DNA of 64,000 nucleotides from Clostridium_S neuense (GCF_045310695.1 NZ_JBJIAA010000001.1:372001-436000), one strand, 5' to 3'. Shown: positions 1 through 10,053, numbered from the stretch's first letter. Notes: generated by a model from the sequence alone, not told the origin. Made by a program: numbers and translations.

Positions 1-150
1 TAACGCAGAATTACGAGAAAACTTACTGTAATTTCAGTCTCCAGCTCCCGGGGGATTTTTCCTAAAAACAATAGTACAGTTTCACACCACTCACTGCTCT
101 CTTTAACTATTTACTTCTAGTACTTTGCCCGTTCTCAGCAATTAATAATT
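1..150 (-). promoter_or_regulatory. T-box leader, 5' part (stem I), cut by the window edge
   Basis: On the minus strand, just after a perfect promoter, the sequence has the run of conserved T-box stem I elements: AAAGTACTAGAAGTAAAT (about 110-127), then AGAGAGC, then GTGGTGTGAAAC in the distal loop position. This resembles the 5' half of tRNA-sensing leaders of aminoacyl-tRNA synthetase or amino-acid genes. The antiterminator with its T-box sequence, and the controlled gene, would lie to the left of the window. I could not assign the specifier codon, so the amino acid is unknown. Confidence 0.65.
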
Positions 151-167
151 TTTTTAATTCAACTTGC

Positions 168-196
168 ATTATATTATAGTATTTAGAATTTGTCAA
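168..196 (-). promoter_or_regulatory. Sigma-A type promoter for the T-box leader
   Basis: Read on the minus strand there is TTGACA (191-196), a spacer of exactly 17 bases, then TATAAT (168-173). Both hexamers match the vegetative consensus perfectly. A second TATAAT overlaps it at 173-178. Transcription should start near 160 and run off the left edge through the T-box leader. Confidence 0.8.
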
Positions 197-250
197 ATAC
201 TTTTAAGTTTGCAGGCTTTCATACTATACTTTTAAGCGATAATTGTGCAT

Positions 251-329
251 ATAGCGCTCTGTTAAAGAATTGTGTTGATATCATAATAAATCAATTAAAT
301 ATCAACACATTACTTTAACAGAGCGCTAT
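251..329. repeat. Long hairpin, 17 bp plus 11 bp stem
   Basis: Positions 251-267 pair perfectly with 313-329, and 271-281 pair with 299-309, around a 3x3 internal loop and a 17-base apical loop. It lies 24 bases after the stop of the transglutaminase-like gene, so it may act as its terminator. However, the T-rich tail follows the plus-strand side, and the minus-strand side has no T tract. A small MITE-like inverted-repeat element is the alternative. Confidence 0.6.
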
Positions 330-352
330 GCTGTTTCTCTTTTTATCTTCTC

Positions 353-2293
353 TTATTTATCTGCAACCTTAAATGGACACACAACTGCATTTTTCAAATT
401 CTTGCCACCTGCAGATTTTAATGTATCATTATTAACAACAATATAATATACCCTTCCAGCTGCTAAGCTAGCACTTGGTGTAACTAGTACCGAGTTACTT
501 GTAGCTTTAGCAATTGTGCTTGAAACCACGTTTCCATTTTCAGCATCAATTATTTGAACGTTAGAACTGTTTAACGTATTAAAATCAACATCACCTGAAA
601 ACTTAACTGTAAATGTCTTATTGGCATTCACATCCATAATAGTGCTTAATTCTGTTGCTGAAGTATATTTAGTTTTCCAAGGCTTGCTGTTTAATATGCT
701 TTGCCAATCGTAAGTTGAAGCATTTGAATCCTTTGTAAAGTTTATATCCTTTGAAGTTTCAATTCCATTTGAATCAAAAGCCATCAAAGTAATAGTGTAT
801 TTTCCATCTTTTAAATTGCTAAGTGCAGGAATATTTTCTGAAAAAGTTCCATCCGAATTTAACTTGAATACCTTAACTCCACTATCCGTTACATCTCCTG
901 AAGTTAAATCTAAATCGTCACCATTAGCATTTTCAAGGTCAACTGCTAAATAACTAATGCCATCCTTATCTGATGCACTTCCTGTTAAAGTTGAAGCAAG
1001 ATCTTTACCTACATATCCATCCTTAAGGTTATTAACTGTTATTTGAGAATCTCTTTTTACTGAAATCACATCAGAATATGATGTTTTATCACCTATTGTA
1101 ACCTTTATTTTATAATTTCCTTCTGGAACATAATAAGGAATAAAGTAATCTCCTGTATATTCATTTTGTGAGATAACCAATTGATCATTATCATCAAACA
1201 TCACAAGATTGTCCATACCATTTGTTTTTGAAGCATCGCTGCCATCTTCTTTAACTAAGCTAAAGCCAACGCTTGTGTTATCCTTAATATATGAGGTTTG
1301 GACATCTATTACAGCATCTTTACCCAAGGTTACAGCGTCTATGCTAGGCTGCTGAAAAACAGAAGCATCAAATTTAGTAGTAGCAGCAGGATATTTAGTT
1401 CCATCCCAGTGATGATCACCATCTGCACCTATCTCACTGTCAGTCTTGTTAAAATAGTCATATTCTACTCTACCTTTTACATCTGGAACTGGATCATCGA
1501 AAGTACAATCTAAATGATACCAATTTCCATTTATTTTTACCATATTCCAAGCATGTCCAACTTCATTTTCTGAATTATCACTTACAACTATTCTTGCTTC
1601 AATATTAGAATCTGTAAGCATTCTATAAGCTAAAAGTGCATAACCCTCGCATACAGCAACATGTTTTGTAATTGCATTATAATCACTATAAGTAAGATTT
1701 ACATCAGGTGCACTTTCATCATAAGCTACATTTAAAACTATGTAGTCATGTATTGCCTTTTCCTTCTGTAAATCACTCATGCCAGGCTTTATAATTTGAG
1801 ATAAGATTTGTTTAACTTGAGTTTCTACATAGTCTACTTGATCCTTGCTTTCCACATAAGTATACTTTAATGATATGTTAAAATCACCATCATATCCACT
1901 ACCAAGTCTATCATAACTATAAACGGATGTAGCTGTATAATCATCTACTGGAGGATTATTTAGCAAACCATCTATTTGATTTTTCAATACATCTACATTA
2001 TCACCGTATGAATATGTTATATGCAAATTAATATCAGTAATTCTATTTTGAAGTATATATGCAATCTTGCTTTTTAAATCATTATAAGATGACACTTCAA
2101 AATTGCTAGTTGAATACTTTGTTACTTTAGATACGCGATTTAATTTATAGCCAATGCCTGTCCCTTTTTTCTCTGAAAGTACTTGATAATTACTATTAGT
2201 TCCGGTATATGCTAAAACACTACCAGGAAAGTTCATTATAAATGCTAATACAGCAATTATAACAATGAGCTTTTTGCTTTTTAACCTTTTCAT
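353..2293 (-). CDS. Secreted transglutaminase-like protein with C-terminal SbsA Ig-like domain
   Basis: Exported protein of about 646 residues. It has an N-terminal signal peptide (basic start, hydrophobic core, cut near VLAYTG). A transglutaminase-like core follows, with the expected Cys-His-Asp order: VAVCEGYALL (Cys near 215), VGHAWNMV (His near 247) and WYHLDCTFDDP (Asp near 261). The middle resembles Ig-like repeats. The last ~110 residues look like an SbsA/Big_5 Ig-like domain. Such domains in Firmicutes are cell-surface peptidases or cross-linkers; the substrate is unknown. Start choice: an ATG four codons upstream (2305) directly abuts its AAAGG, so the ATG at 2293 with a proper spacer is preferred. 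It is divergent from the lipoprotein gene at 2565. Confidence 0.8.
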   Translation of the reverse strand: MKRLKSKKLIVIIAVLAFIMNFPGSVLAYTGTNSNYQVLSEKKGTGIGYKLNRVSKVTKYSTSNFEVSSYNDLKSKIAYILQNRITDINLHITYSYGDNVDVLKNQIDGLLNNPPVDDYTATSVYSYDRLGSGYDGDFNISLKYTYVESKDQVDYVETQVKQILSQIIKPGMSDLQKEKAIHDYIVLNVAYDESAPDVNLTYSDYNAITKHVAVCEGYALLAYRMLTDSNIEARIVVSDNSENEVGHAWNMVKINGNWYHLDCTFDDPVPDVKGRVEYDYFNKTDSEIGADGDHHWDGTKYPAATTKFDASVFQQPSIDAVTLGKDAVIDVQTSYIKDNTSVGFSLVKEDGSDASKTNGMDNLVMFDDNDQLVISQNEYTGDYFIPYYVPEGNYKIKVTIGDKTSYSDVISVKRDSQITVNNLKDGYVGKDLASTLTGSASDKDGISYLAVDLENANGDDLDLTSGDVTDSGVKVFKLNSDGTFSENIPALSNLKDGKYTITLMAFDSNGIETSKDINFTKDSNASTYDWQSILNSKPWKTKYTSATELSTIMDVNANKTFTVKFSGDVDFNTLNSSNVQIIDAENGNVVSSTIAKATSNSVLVTPSASLAAGRVYYIVVNNDTLKSAGGKNLKNAVVCPFKVADK

Positions 2294-2564
2294 ATATATA
2301 CCCATCCTTTTTAAATAATATTTTCCTTAATACTAAATTTATGCATATATCATATCAAATCAAGTAATTTTTTTCAATATATTTTATTATAATTAAAACA
2401 TGCATTTAAAATAGTATTGAAATATTTTTCGTTTCTATAAGTTATCTATATTATTTATATCGTTTAATTTATAAATTTATGAACTAAGTTAATTTAGTTT
2501 TTTACTTCTATACAATAAGTGATAAAATATATAATTGATTACGAAACTTTCAGGAGGTGAAAAA

Positions 2565-3596
2565 ATGAAAAAATTTATAGCGGCATTGCTATCTATTGGC
2601 CTTGTCTTAATTACAGGCTGCCAAAATTCTTCGTCAAAACCCAAAGTAATAACCACTAAAAGAGCAAATACCAAAAATGTATCTATAAATAACAACCAAA
2701 AAAATAACGAATATTACCTAAACTTTAAAAAAGCTTCTTATGGAAATGGAAATTCCATTGCTAACATTGCAAATTACGGTATAACTACTGAGGATAGCAG
2801 TTACATATACTACGGACTCACATCTGGAAATACCGGAATATACAAAATGGATTACTCTGGAAATAATAAAACCAAAATAGTTTCAGATGCAGCTTACTAT
2901 TTAAACTTAGATAATGATTGGATATATTATAGAAACATATCCGATAATGGAAAACTATATAAAATAAAGAAGGATGGCACTCAAAAAACTAAGATTTCAG
3001 ATGATCAAGTTTTTTATGTTAACCTTTCAGGCGACTTTCTTTATTATCAAAATGAAGGTGATGGAAGAAAAACCTATAGAATAAAAAAAGATGGCACAGG
3101 ACGACAGAAATTAAATGATGCTTATTCTTCTTACCTCGCCGTTGTTGATGATTGGATTTATTACGAAAACGAAAGCGATGGAAATACCTTGTATAAGATG
3201 AGAAAAGACGGTTCACAGAATACGAGGCTAAACAACGATAAAACTGTCTATATAAATATACAGGATGAATGGATTTACTATACAAACGATTCAGACAATA
3301 GTTCACTTTATAAAATAAAAACCGATGGTTCAGGAAGAACTAAAATAAATGGAGATGCTTCTCATTTTTTAAGCTTAAATGGAGACTATCTTTATTCCAG
3401 TGCTGAAAACAGAAATTTCTTCTACAGAATAAAAATAGATGGTTCAGAAAAAAAAGTTCTTGGAGCAGACAATTCTTATAAAGCAACAAGTATGAACATA
3501 ATAAACAACTTGATATTTTATGAAGATACAACTAACAACACAATTGTAGACTATACAATGAATCTAGATGGTTCAAATAGAACTAAATTACAATGA
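2565..3596 (+). CDS. Lipoprotein with DUF5050-type beta-propeller repeats
   Basis: Exported lipoprotein of 343 residues. The start ATG is set by a strong AGGAGGTGA at 2551-2560; a TTG thirty bases upstream lacks a site. The signal ends in the lipobox LITGC, with the lipidated Cys at 19. From residue ~75 there are about six repeats of ~40 residues, each with DxWIYYxN...LYKIKxDGT..TKI, which is the DUF5050 / LRP-like propeller signature. The role is probably binding at the cell surface; the ligand is unknown. It is followed after 22 bases by a polysaccharide deacetylase, so the two are likely co-transcribed. Two secreted proteins on the other strand (4584-8453, 10753-12327) carry the same repeats. 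Confidence 0.82.
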   Translation: MKKFIAALLSIGLVLITGCQNSSSKPKVITTKRANTKNVSINNNQKNNEYYLNFKKASYGNGNSIANIANYGITTEDSSYIYYGLTSGNTGIYKMDYSGNNKTKIVSDAAYYLNLDNDWIYYRNISDNGKLYKIKKDGTQKTKISDDQVFYVNLSGDFLYYQNEGDGRKTYRIKKDGTGRQKLNDAYSSYLAVVDDWIYYENESDGNTLYKMRKDGSQNTRLNNDKTVYINIQDEWIYYTNDSDNSSLYKIKTDGSGRTKINGDASHFLSLNGDYLYSSAENRNFFYRIKIDGSEKKVLGADNSYKATSMNIINNLIFYEDTTNNTIVDYTMNLDGSNRTKLQ

Positions 3597-3618
3597 ATAA
3601 AAAAGAGGAGAAACATTA

Positions 3619-4452
3619 ATGAAAAGGAAAAAATTTTTTAAGTTAACACCCTTATTAATTGCAGTAACCTTTGCATGTTCAACTTTACTTACAGCATGCA
3701 CACTTACAAAACCAACGCAAAAAACAACCAAAACAAAAACCACAGTAGCAAAAAAAGAAAAGCCACTACCAAAAGATCCTAATCCAACTAATATACCGGT
3801 ACTTATGTATCACTCAATAGCTTATGAAAAAGGAAATGACTTAAGGATACCTCAAAAAATATTTAGAGAGCAAATGGACATTATAAAACATGATGGATTT
3901 ACTCCAATAACCTTAGATGAGCTTTATTCTCACTTTAACGATGAGGTTAAGCTTCCGCCAAAACCAATTGTAATAACCCTTGATGATGGCTATAAAGACA
4001 ATTATGAAAATGCACTGCCTGTTCTTAAGGAATTTGGATTTAAAGCTACAGTATTTGTTATAACCTGTCAGACCGATGACAGTACAGATTATATGACATC
4101 AAAACAGCTTAAGGAAATGCAAGCTAATGGAATAGATATTGAATGTCACACAGTGACGCATCCTCATTTAAAAGACCTAAGCTATGATAAGCAGCTTGTA
4201 GAATTAAGAGATTCAAAGGCAAAGCTTGAAAAAATGCTCAATAAAAAAATAAACTATATAGCATATCCTTATGGAAGCTACAACGATGATACAGTAAAAT
4301 TAGTTCAAAACCTTGGATACAAGATGGCATTTACAACCAATGAAGGTCAAGCAAATAAAACTCAAGGAATGTTTACACTAGATAGAATGTATATAAGTAA
4401 CGCAAATGATGTAGCCTATTTCCAAAGGCAAATAAACGGTGAAATAAAATAA
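3619..4452 (+). CDS. Polysaccharide deacetylase (NodB family) lipoprotein
   Basis: Membrane-anchored carbohydrate esterase 4 protein of 277 residues. The lipobox is LLTAC (Cys27), followed by a Lys/Thr-rich linker. The NodB core begins near residue 58 (VLMYHS). Metal and catalytic residues are visible: TLDDGY (Asp122-Asp123), HTVTH (His177, His181) and YPYG near 216-219. Family members remove N- or O-acetyl groups from peptidoglycan or extracellular polysaccharide. The start has GAGGAG about 9 bases upstream. It is second in an operon after the propeller lipoprotein and is followed by a clear terminator. The substrate cannot be read from sequence; the large polysaccharide clusters in the window make an exopolysaccharide role reasonable. 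Confidence 0.9.
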   Translation: MKRKKFFKLTPLLIAVTFACSTLLTACTLTKPTQKTTKTKTTVAKKEKPLPKDPNPTNIPVLMYHSIAYEKGNDLRIPQKIFREQMDIIKHDGFTPITLDELYSHFNDEVKLPPKPIVITLDDGYKDNYENALPVLKEFGFKATVFVITCQTDDSTDYMTSKQLKEMQANGIDIECHTVTHPHLKDLSYDKQLVELRDSKAKLEKMLNKKINYIAYPYGSYNDDTVKLVQNLGYKMAFTTNEGQANKTQGMFTLDRMYISNANDVAYFQRQINGEIK

Positions 4453-4502
4453 AAAAGGCGGTTAATAGCTTTGTGCATAAACAAACTATTAACTGCCTTT
4501 TT
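4452..4502 (+). terminator. Rho-independent terminator of the deacetylase operon
   Basis: A 17-base stem (4452-4468 with 4486-4502, one wobble pair) ends in a run of five Ts, and begins at the stop codon of the deacetylase gene. Confidence 0.85.
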
Positions 4503-4532
4503 ATAAATCTACGTTTTAATGAGCATTTATAA

Positions 4533-4574
4533 AGAAGTGCCACGAAACTAATTTAAAGTAGTTTCACAGCCTTC
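4533..4574 (-). terminator. Terminator-like hairpin of the four-gene surface operon
   Basis: GAAACTA pairs with TAGTTTC, flanked by GAAG/CTTC, about 10 bases after the stop of the 1289-residue gene. The T tract is stronger on the plus strand, so it may work in both directions. Confidence 0.55.
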
Positions 4575-4583
4575 TTTTTTTAT

Positions 4584-7500
4584 TTAAGTGCTTGATCCTC
4601 CACCATTACTCTTATTAGTAACAGTTACATATTTAACACTAACATTACCTGCTGCATCTACTGCTGCTATGGTTACCACATAATCGGTTCCCTGAGGTAA
4701 ACTAGCTACACTAACTTGGTAAGTACCTCCATCAAGAAGAGCTTGAGGAGGGAAAATGCTTGTATACCTTGTTACATCACTGGCAGCTACTTGACCATAA
4801 AGTAGATATATTTTTCCAGGAATTGAAGTATTCTTATCTCCACCATCACTAAACAAATCATTGTAAGTAATCTGAATTTTATCTGCACCATTAGTAGAAG
4901 CACTGTTATAATTTGCTCCTGTATTATCAGCACTAGGTACAGTCATGTTAATTGTAGGTGCTGAAAAATCTGGTATTATAGATTGACCAAGTTTTCTTGC
5001 TCCAACATTATTCATTATATACATATTATACTCTGTTCCAGGAGTTAGTCCTATCGTAGAAGCATTAAAGTCATTTGGCTGATTCTGAACTCTTATTATG
5101 TTGTTCTTACCACCAAAAATTTTATTATTATAGAAATCATCCAAACAATCCTTATCTGTTTGAGTATAACCATATTGTTTTGCAAGATAACCATCAACGC
5201 CCTTGAAGTTGCTTGGTACAAACCAAACTTCTTCTCCACTAGAAACTGGCTGATCAAGAGATATTGTTGCATCCTTGCTTACCACAACCTGAGTAGTATT
5301 TCTAGGGTTAGTGGTGTTAGGTGCTGTTATCTTACGCTGTACAGGAGTATCTTCATAAGTAGCTTCTTCTGTTGCTGGAGAAACTGATGCTATATCTGCT
5401 GTAACAACAGGTCTGCTTCCATTTGGATCAGCAGTTACAAATATATCATTCTGATGATTACTATCACTTAAATCATAGTGTCTTGCTATATAAATCGAGT
5501 AATATCCACCAAGTAAATTATGTGTCAAACTATCCTGAGTAACCGTAGAATCAAGTGACTTATTACTAACTCTTGTTCCAGATGAATCAACGGATATCTG
5601 CTGACTTTTTCCATCTACCTTTATAGCATTAGAACTAGTCATATCTAGTGTAGTATTAGATGGTACTATATACATTTGATTATAACCATTTGATGGCTCA
5701 TAAACATTTGAAATTCCAGTAGCATTAGTAATATCGGTAGTATCCCAATGAGCTTCGTTCCAATTATAAATTGTAAAATCACGACCATCAACACCTGGAT
5801 AAACCATATCAGTATCACGAGCATCAAAATCTGCTTTATTAGTATCATCATCCATGTCTGAACCAGTTGGTTTAGTTATAGTTGGCTGCTGCATTTGGAG
5901 AATCTTTGTAGTGTTACTTTCATACTTTCCATTTCTTTGAATAGTAACATATATAGCATCACCATATGCATAAATATCACTTACTGGAATCTTAACTTTT
6001 CCATTCTTACCAATAACGCCATCACTATCTTTACTAATTTGAGTCGTTTTATTTTCATCTGCATATACTCTTATAATATCTTTATATTTTGCTTGCACTT
6101 CGCGCTCGGTTGGTGTTGCTGCTGCATCTGGACTAATAGAAACATAATCATTTCCACCTGGATTATGTGTAATGTTTATATCATTTGTACCATTAAGCAT
6201 CTGTGAAGGTATTATAAGTTTTAAATTTACAGTTTTAGTGTAACCCAAGATAGTTCCTGTATAATACCAAATACCGCCACTGAAGGTCTTATTTGCCTTA
6301 TCCCAGTTTACAGTAAGCTCTTGCTGCTTATTATCGCTCATAACTGCTGTAACCTTCTCTGGAAGATACTTATCCTCAAGCCATTCAATAGTTTGATTTA
6401 CATCCTGGTATTCAACAACCTTTGTTATGTCATTAACTTTAACAATGCTAGTATCAGGAGTTGTCTTACCTACAGGTACAGGTATATCTCCTCCAGTAGT
6501 ATCAATAGGCAAAGTATATTCAATATTACTTGTCGAATCTATATAAAGTTTATTGCCTGCTACCATAACATAATATATAGGGAAATTAGTAAGCTTATAT
6601 TTTTCACCACTGCCATCATTTTTAACCTTATAAAGCGTTTTATTGTCATTCTTATTACTGTAATATATCCAATCTCCACTTACATTAATGCTAAAGGTTT
6701 GATCAGCATTTGAATTATCTGCTTGTCCACCAAGATCAACTGGAGTACTGTTTCCATCTGTTCCTATTTTCATTATTTCACCAGTTTTTGAACAATAATA
6801 AATTTCATCATCCACAACCTGTGGACATTCTGACCATTCATCATTTACCTTTGTTCTAAAGTTTCCATCTGTATCTATCTTGTAAATCTTATGATCATCT
6901 GAATTATTAACATAATAAACCCAATTATTAGATACATTTATATATGCAACCTCATCATAAGGAACTGTTTGTGAACTATTTATTGTATCAATAGGTAATC
7001 CATGTGTACCTGCTGGATCTATTTTATACGTAGATGGATCCGGCTGTACATCATCCTTTGTACTTGCTCCAGCAGAAACTCCTATTCTATATAGTCTTCC
7101 CTGCTCTGAGTGATTACTATAATATATCCAGTCTCCATTTACAACAAGATAAGCTGCAGAATCATCACATACTTTTTCTCTTCTTGTACCATCTGTTTTT
7201 ATTCTGTATATCTTTTGATTATCAGAATAGTTACTGTAGTATATCCATCCATTTTGCTCATTCATATATTGAGCTTTATCGAGTCCAATTTGCTGATTAT
7301 ACTCACCAGTATCATCTGTTTTGTATATTGTATTATTATCACCTGAATTTAGATAATAAGTATAACCATCTTCACCATAAACAACTGAACCATTGTTATT
7401 ACTATTACCAGTAGTATTACCATTTTGATTTGGCTCTACGGTAACTGGGAAAATAGTATTAGTAAGCCTTTGTGATACATTTACATAGGCATATCCCATC

Positions 7501-8453
7501 TCAGTTTGATTAGAAGATAAAATCAATATTTTCACTGTAGGCTGCATAGATACATAATTAGAAACATCCTGTCCAATTTTTCTTTTAATGTTAGTACCAT
7601 CTATCTTATAGTAAGCAGCTCCAGAAACTGCATTTACACTGTTAACAGTAAGACTTACAGCCCCAGTTGTTGAAGGTGACACAACAGTTACATTAACTCC
7701 AGAGGTTTGGAGTATATAATATCCATATGAGCTATTCCATACATATGCATAATTATTTCCACCTGCATCTGTATAAACTATATTATCATCTATATACTTA
7801 AGAGAATGCAGTGAGCTCATACTTGAATAAGTTGTAAAACTATCTCCAAATAAATTTTGTACATTTTGATAATATGCATTTGTTGCATCTGGGATATAAT
7901 AAACTTTTTTCGACGGATCTCCATTTACATCATTTGCCAAATCCGAATGTTGAAGTAAATAGCTTACAGAATAAGCTCTATTGCTGCCTATTATGACAAT
8001 ACCATTGAGTCCTGATGCATCACTAGAACCTCCGTTACCATAATCAGATGGATCTAGCTTTGTTTTTATGTTAAAATACATCCTTACATTACTTTTTAAA
8101 TTCTTATAAGTGTTTGATGAATAAATACTAGAATTTATCACCATACAATATCTTTTTCCCAAATCATAATTTCTATTTGGTGTTATAACTAGTATTCTAC
8201 TATCACTAGCATCCGTAGTTATAGTAACAGGAAAAACATTATTACTGTTATCATATACATAAACGCTATTTTGGGCAGAAAACCAGTTTACAGGATTGCT
8301 AAATCTTATTTTCCATACTTTTTTAGGCGACACATTATACTGTTCTTGATAATCATTGTACTGAACTGCCGCATGAACTGAATATGGCTTAAATACAAAT
8401 AAAGTAGCAAAAATTGAAGCTGTTAAAATTAAGCCTCTTATAAATGCTTTCAA
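4584..8453 (-). CDS. Large secreted multidomain protein: SbsA Ig-like, DUF5050 propeller, C-terminal Ig-like domains
   Basis: Exported protein of 1289 residues with a signal peptide (cut near SVHAAVQ). Residues ~40-135 form an SbsA/Big_5-type Ig-like domain. Residues ~150-340 contain a cell-wall-binding-like region with VVIIGSNRAYSVSYLL, which recurs as VIGNKAYSIDY in the 524-residue protein of the same operon. Residues ~360-680 carry DUF5050 repeats (WIYYSNxSDNxxxY). The rest is several Ig or fibronectin-like domains with low-complexity linkers. No enzyme motif was recognised; it is probably a surface adhesin or matrix protein. The start is TTG, supported by AAGGGGGGA eight bases upstream. 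It is the last gene of a four-gene operon, 38 bases after the LRR gene. Confidence 0.75.
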   Translation of the reverse strand: MKAFIRGLILTASIFATLFVFKPYSVHAAVQYNDYQEQYNVSPKKVWKIRFSNPVNWFSAQNSVYVYDNSNNVFPVTITTDASDSRILVITPNRNYDLGKRYCMVINSSIYSSNTYKNLKSNVRMYFNIKTKLDPSDYGNGGSSDASGLNGIVIIGSNRAYSVSYLLQHSDLANDVNGDPSKKVYYIPDATNAYYQNVQNLFGDSFTTYSSMSSLHSLKYIDDNIVYTDAGGNNYAYVWNSSYGYYILQTSGVNVTVVSPSTTGAVSLTVNSVNAVSGAAYYKIDGTNIKRKIGQDVSNYVSMQPTVKILILSSNQTEMGYAYVNVSQRLTNTIFPVTVEPNQNGNTTGNSNNNGSVVYGEDGYTYYLNSGDNNTIYKTDDTGEYNQQIGLDKAQYMNEQNGWIYYSNYSDNQKIYRIKTDGTRREKVCDDSAAYLVVNGDWIYYSNHSEQGRLYRIGVSAGASTKDDVQPDPSTYKIDPAGTHGLPIDTINSSQTVPYDEVAYINVSNNWVYYVNNSDDHKIYKIDTDGNFRTKVNDEWSECPQVVDDEIYYCSKTGEIMKIGTDGNSTPVDLGGQADNSNADQTFSINVSGDWIYYSNKNDNKTLYKVKNDGSGEKYKLTNFPIYYVMVAGNKLYIDSTSNIEYTLPIDTTGGDIPVPVGKTTPDTSIVKVNDITKVVEYQDVNQTIEWLEDKYLPEKVTAVMSDNKQQELTVNWDKANKTFSGGIWYYTGTILGYTKTVNLKLIIPSQMLNGTNDINITHNPGGNDYVSISPDAAATPTEREVQAKYKDIIRVYADENKTTQISKDSDGVIGKNGKVKIPVSDIYAYGDAIYVTIQRNGKYESNTTKILQMQQPTITKPTGSDMDDDTNKADFDARDTDMVYPGVDGRDFTIYNWNEAHWDTTDITNATGISNVYEPSNGYNQMYIVPSNTTLDMTSSNAIKVDGKSQQISVDSSGTRVSNKSLDSTVTQDSLTHNLLGGYYSIYIARHYDLSDSNHQNDIFVTADPNGSRPVVTADIASVSPATEEATYEDTPVQRKITAPNTTNPRNTTQVVVSKDATISLDQPVSSGEEVWFVPSNFKGVDGYLAKQYGYTQTDKDCLDDFYNNKIFGGKNNIIRVQNQPNDFNASTIGLTPGTEYNMYIMNNVGARKLGQSIIPDFSAPTINMTVPSADNTGANYNSASTNGADKIQITYNDLFSDGGDKNTSIPGKIYLLYGQVAASDVTRYTSIFPPQALLDGGTYQVSVASLPQGTDYVVTIAAVDAAGNVSVKYVTVTNKSNGGGSST

Positions 8454-8491
8454 TTAAAAATCCCCCCTTCATATTCTTATATTTAATTTTA

Positions 8492-10033
8492 CTAAAAATC
8501 TTTATGTGATAAATTATTTAAATTAACAATCGGAGTAGTGTCAATATTACCATTACCGCTTATATACAAGGTATCTAAATTAATTAGATTAATCAAAGGA
8601 TATATGTTAGTTATATGATTATTATCAAGTTTAAGCCTTTGAAGCTGAGTTAAATCTTCAAGTGGAGTAAGATCAACTATGTCATTATATTCGAGATTTA
8701 AATCAGTTAAATTATTTAATTGTGACAGTGGTTCCAAATTCCTAACTTTGTTATAGCTTAAATCTATAGTATTTATATGCTCAAGATTTTTAATTACCGA
8801 TATGTCATTTATTAAATAGTTACCTGCAAGATTTAAATTTTGTAAAACATCCATATTTTTTATTCCACTTATGTCTTGTATACCATTTACGCTCAAATCT
8901 AAAGTCAGCATCTTATCCATATTCTCTAGTGCATTTATAACTTTTATGTTGTTATTACTTAAATTCAAATTTGTAAGATTTATAAGACTTGATAATGGAG
9001 AAATATCATAGCCACCAGCAGATGCTTTTTTATTATTGTTACTAAGATTCAACGTATCAAGATAAAAAAGATTATTAAGCGGTGATAAATCAGTTATATT
9101 GTTATTACTCAAATCAAGTTTTATAAGTCCAGGATCACTTCCAAGAGAACTAACATTTGTAATAGAATTACTGCTTAAATTTGCCTCTCTTAAATTAAGA
9201 GTTCCAAGTGAATATATATTTGATATTTTATTTCCACTTAAATCCACAGTATTTACATTTCTAAGATTACTTAAATGACTTATATCCGATATATTAGTCT
9301 TACTTAAATTTATGTTACTTATATAAAGATTTGAGAAGGTATCAAGTACAGAATTTATGTTACTTCCAATTGTATTCCCTGATAAATCAAGAGAATAAAA
9401 TGAATCCAAACCATACAAATTATAAGCTAAACTTTGTATGTTCGATAAACTAGAAAAACTACTGTTATATATTTTAATTTTATTTAAGTTATGAAGCTTT
9501 TGAATATCATTAAAATTAATTTTTAGTGCTCCATAATTATCACTTATATCGAGTTCCGATATTTTATCAAGATCACTCTGCATAAGTGCATCTCCGGACT
9601 TTTTAGCTGCTTTTCTAATTGCTGCTTCTAAAGTACTGTCACCTATTTTAACCTGATAATCTTGATTTACTACAAAATAATTCATTGCATATTGTCCTAA
9701 ATTAAGATTATCTCCATAAATTGATTTTATTCCAGATGATAAGTTAATATAGTATGTCTTTCCTAGTGAATAACCGCCATCTCCAGGCCTTATTCTTATG
9801 CTTGTTCCTTGATAAACATCCACATAAACTTTAACCTCGTTATTTTTTTCATCGAATACTTTTACATTTTTAGAAGTTACTGTATCAGGATCTATAGTTT
9901 TATTGACATTAATATACCAAGTTTTGTAGCAAGTGGATCCTCCAAGAAAATTAGCAGCATATACTTTGTCAGAAAAACAAAAACTTATTGCAAACAAAAT
10001 CAAAAAGGAAAATACTAATTTTATATTTTTCAT
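8492..10033 (-). CDS. Secreted leucine-rich-repeat (internalin-like) protein with SbsA-like N-terminal domain
   Basis: Exported protein of 513 residues. A signal peptide (cut near KVYAANF) is followed by an SbsA-type Ig-like domain (~30-125: WYINVNKTIDPDTV, then GKTYYINLSSGI). From ~170 to the end there are about 14 leucine-rich repeats of ~21-23 residues with the internalin pattern LxxLxxLNLSxNxIxDISPL. Proteins of this type bind other proteins or glycans at the surface. No sorting motif or transmembrane anchor is visible, so attachment would have to be through the Ig-like domain or another factor. The start ATG has a perfect GGAGGTGA. It lies 20 bases after the 226-residue gene. Confidence 0.85.
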   Translation of the reverse strand: MKNIKLVFSFLILFAISFCFSDKVYAANFLGGSTCYKTWYINVNKTIDPDTVTSKNVKVFDEKNNEVKVYVDVYQGTSIRIRPGDGGYSLGKTYYINLSSGIKSIYGDNLNLGQYAMNYFVVNQDYQVKIGDSTLEAAIRKAAKKSGDALMQSDLDKISELDISDNYGALKINFNDIQKLHNLNKIKIYNSSFSSLSNIQSLAYNLYGLDSFYSLDLSGNTIGSNINSVLDTFSNLYISNINLSKTNISDISHLSNLRNVNTVDLSGNKISNIYSLGTLNLREANLSSNSITNVSSLGSDPGLIKLDLSNNNITDLSPLNNLFYLDTLNLSNNNKKASAGGYDISPLSSLINLTNLNLSNNNIKVINALENMDKMLTLDLSVNGIQDISGIKNMDVLQNLNLAGNYLINDISVIKNLEHINTIDLSYNKVRNLEPLSQLNNLTDLNLEYNDIVDLTPLEDLTQLQRLKLDNNHITNIYPLINLINLDTLYISGNGNIDTTPIVNLNNLSHKDF

Positions 10034-10053
10034 TTATTTCACCTCCAACCAAC

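Noticed and set aside
7034..7414. Open frames on the plus strand opposite the large surface gene
   Set aside because: No ribosome site, biased composition with long His/Tyr/Leu runs typical of antisense frames of Asn/Tyr-rich genes.
8492..10033. Periodic repeats in DNA around the LRR gene
   Set aside because: They encode leucine-rich repeats in one intact frame; the periodicity is protein-level, not a DNA repeat array.
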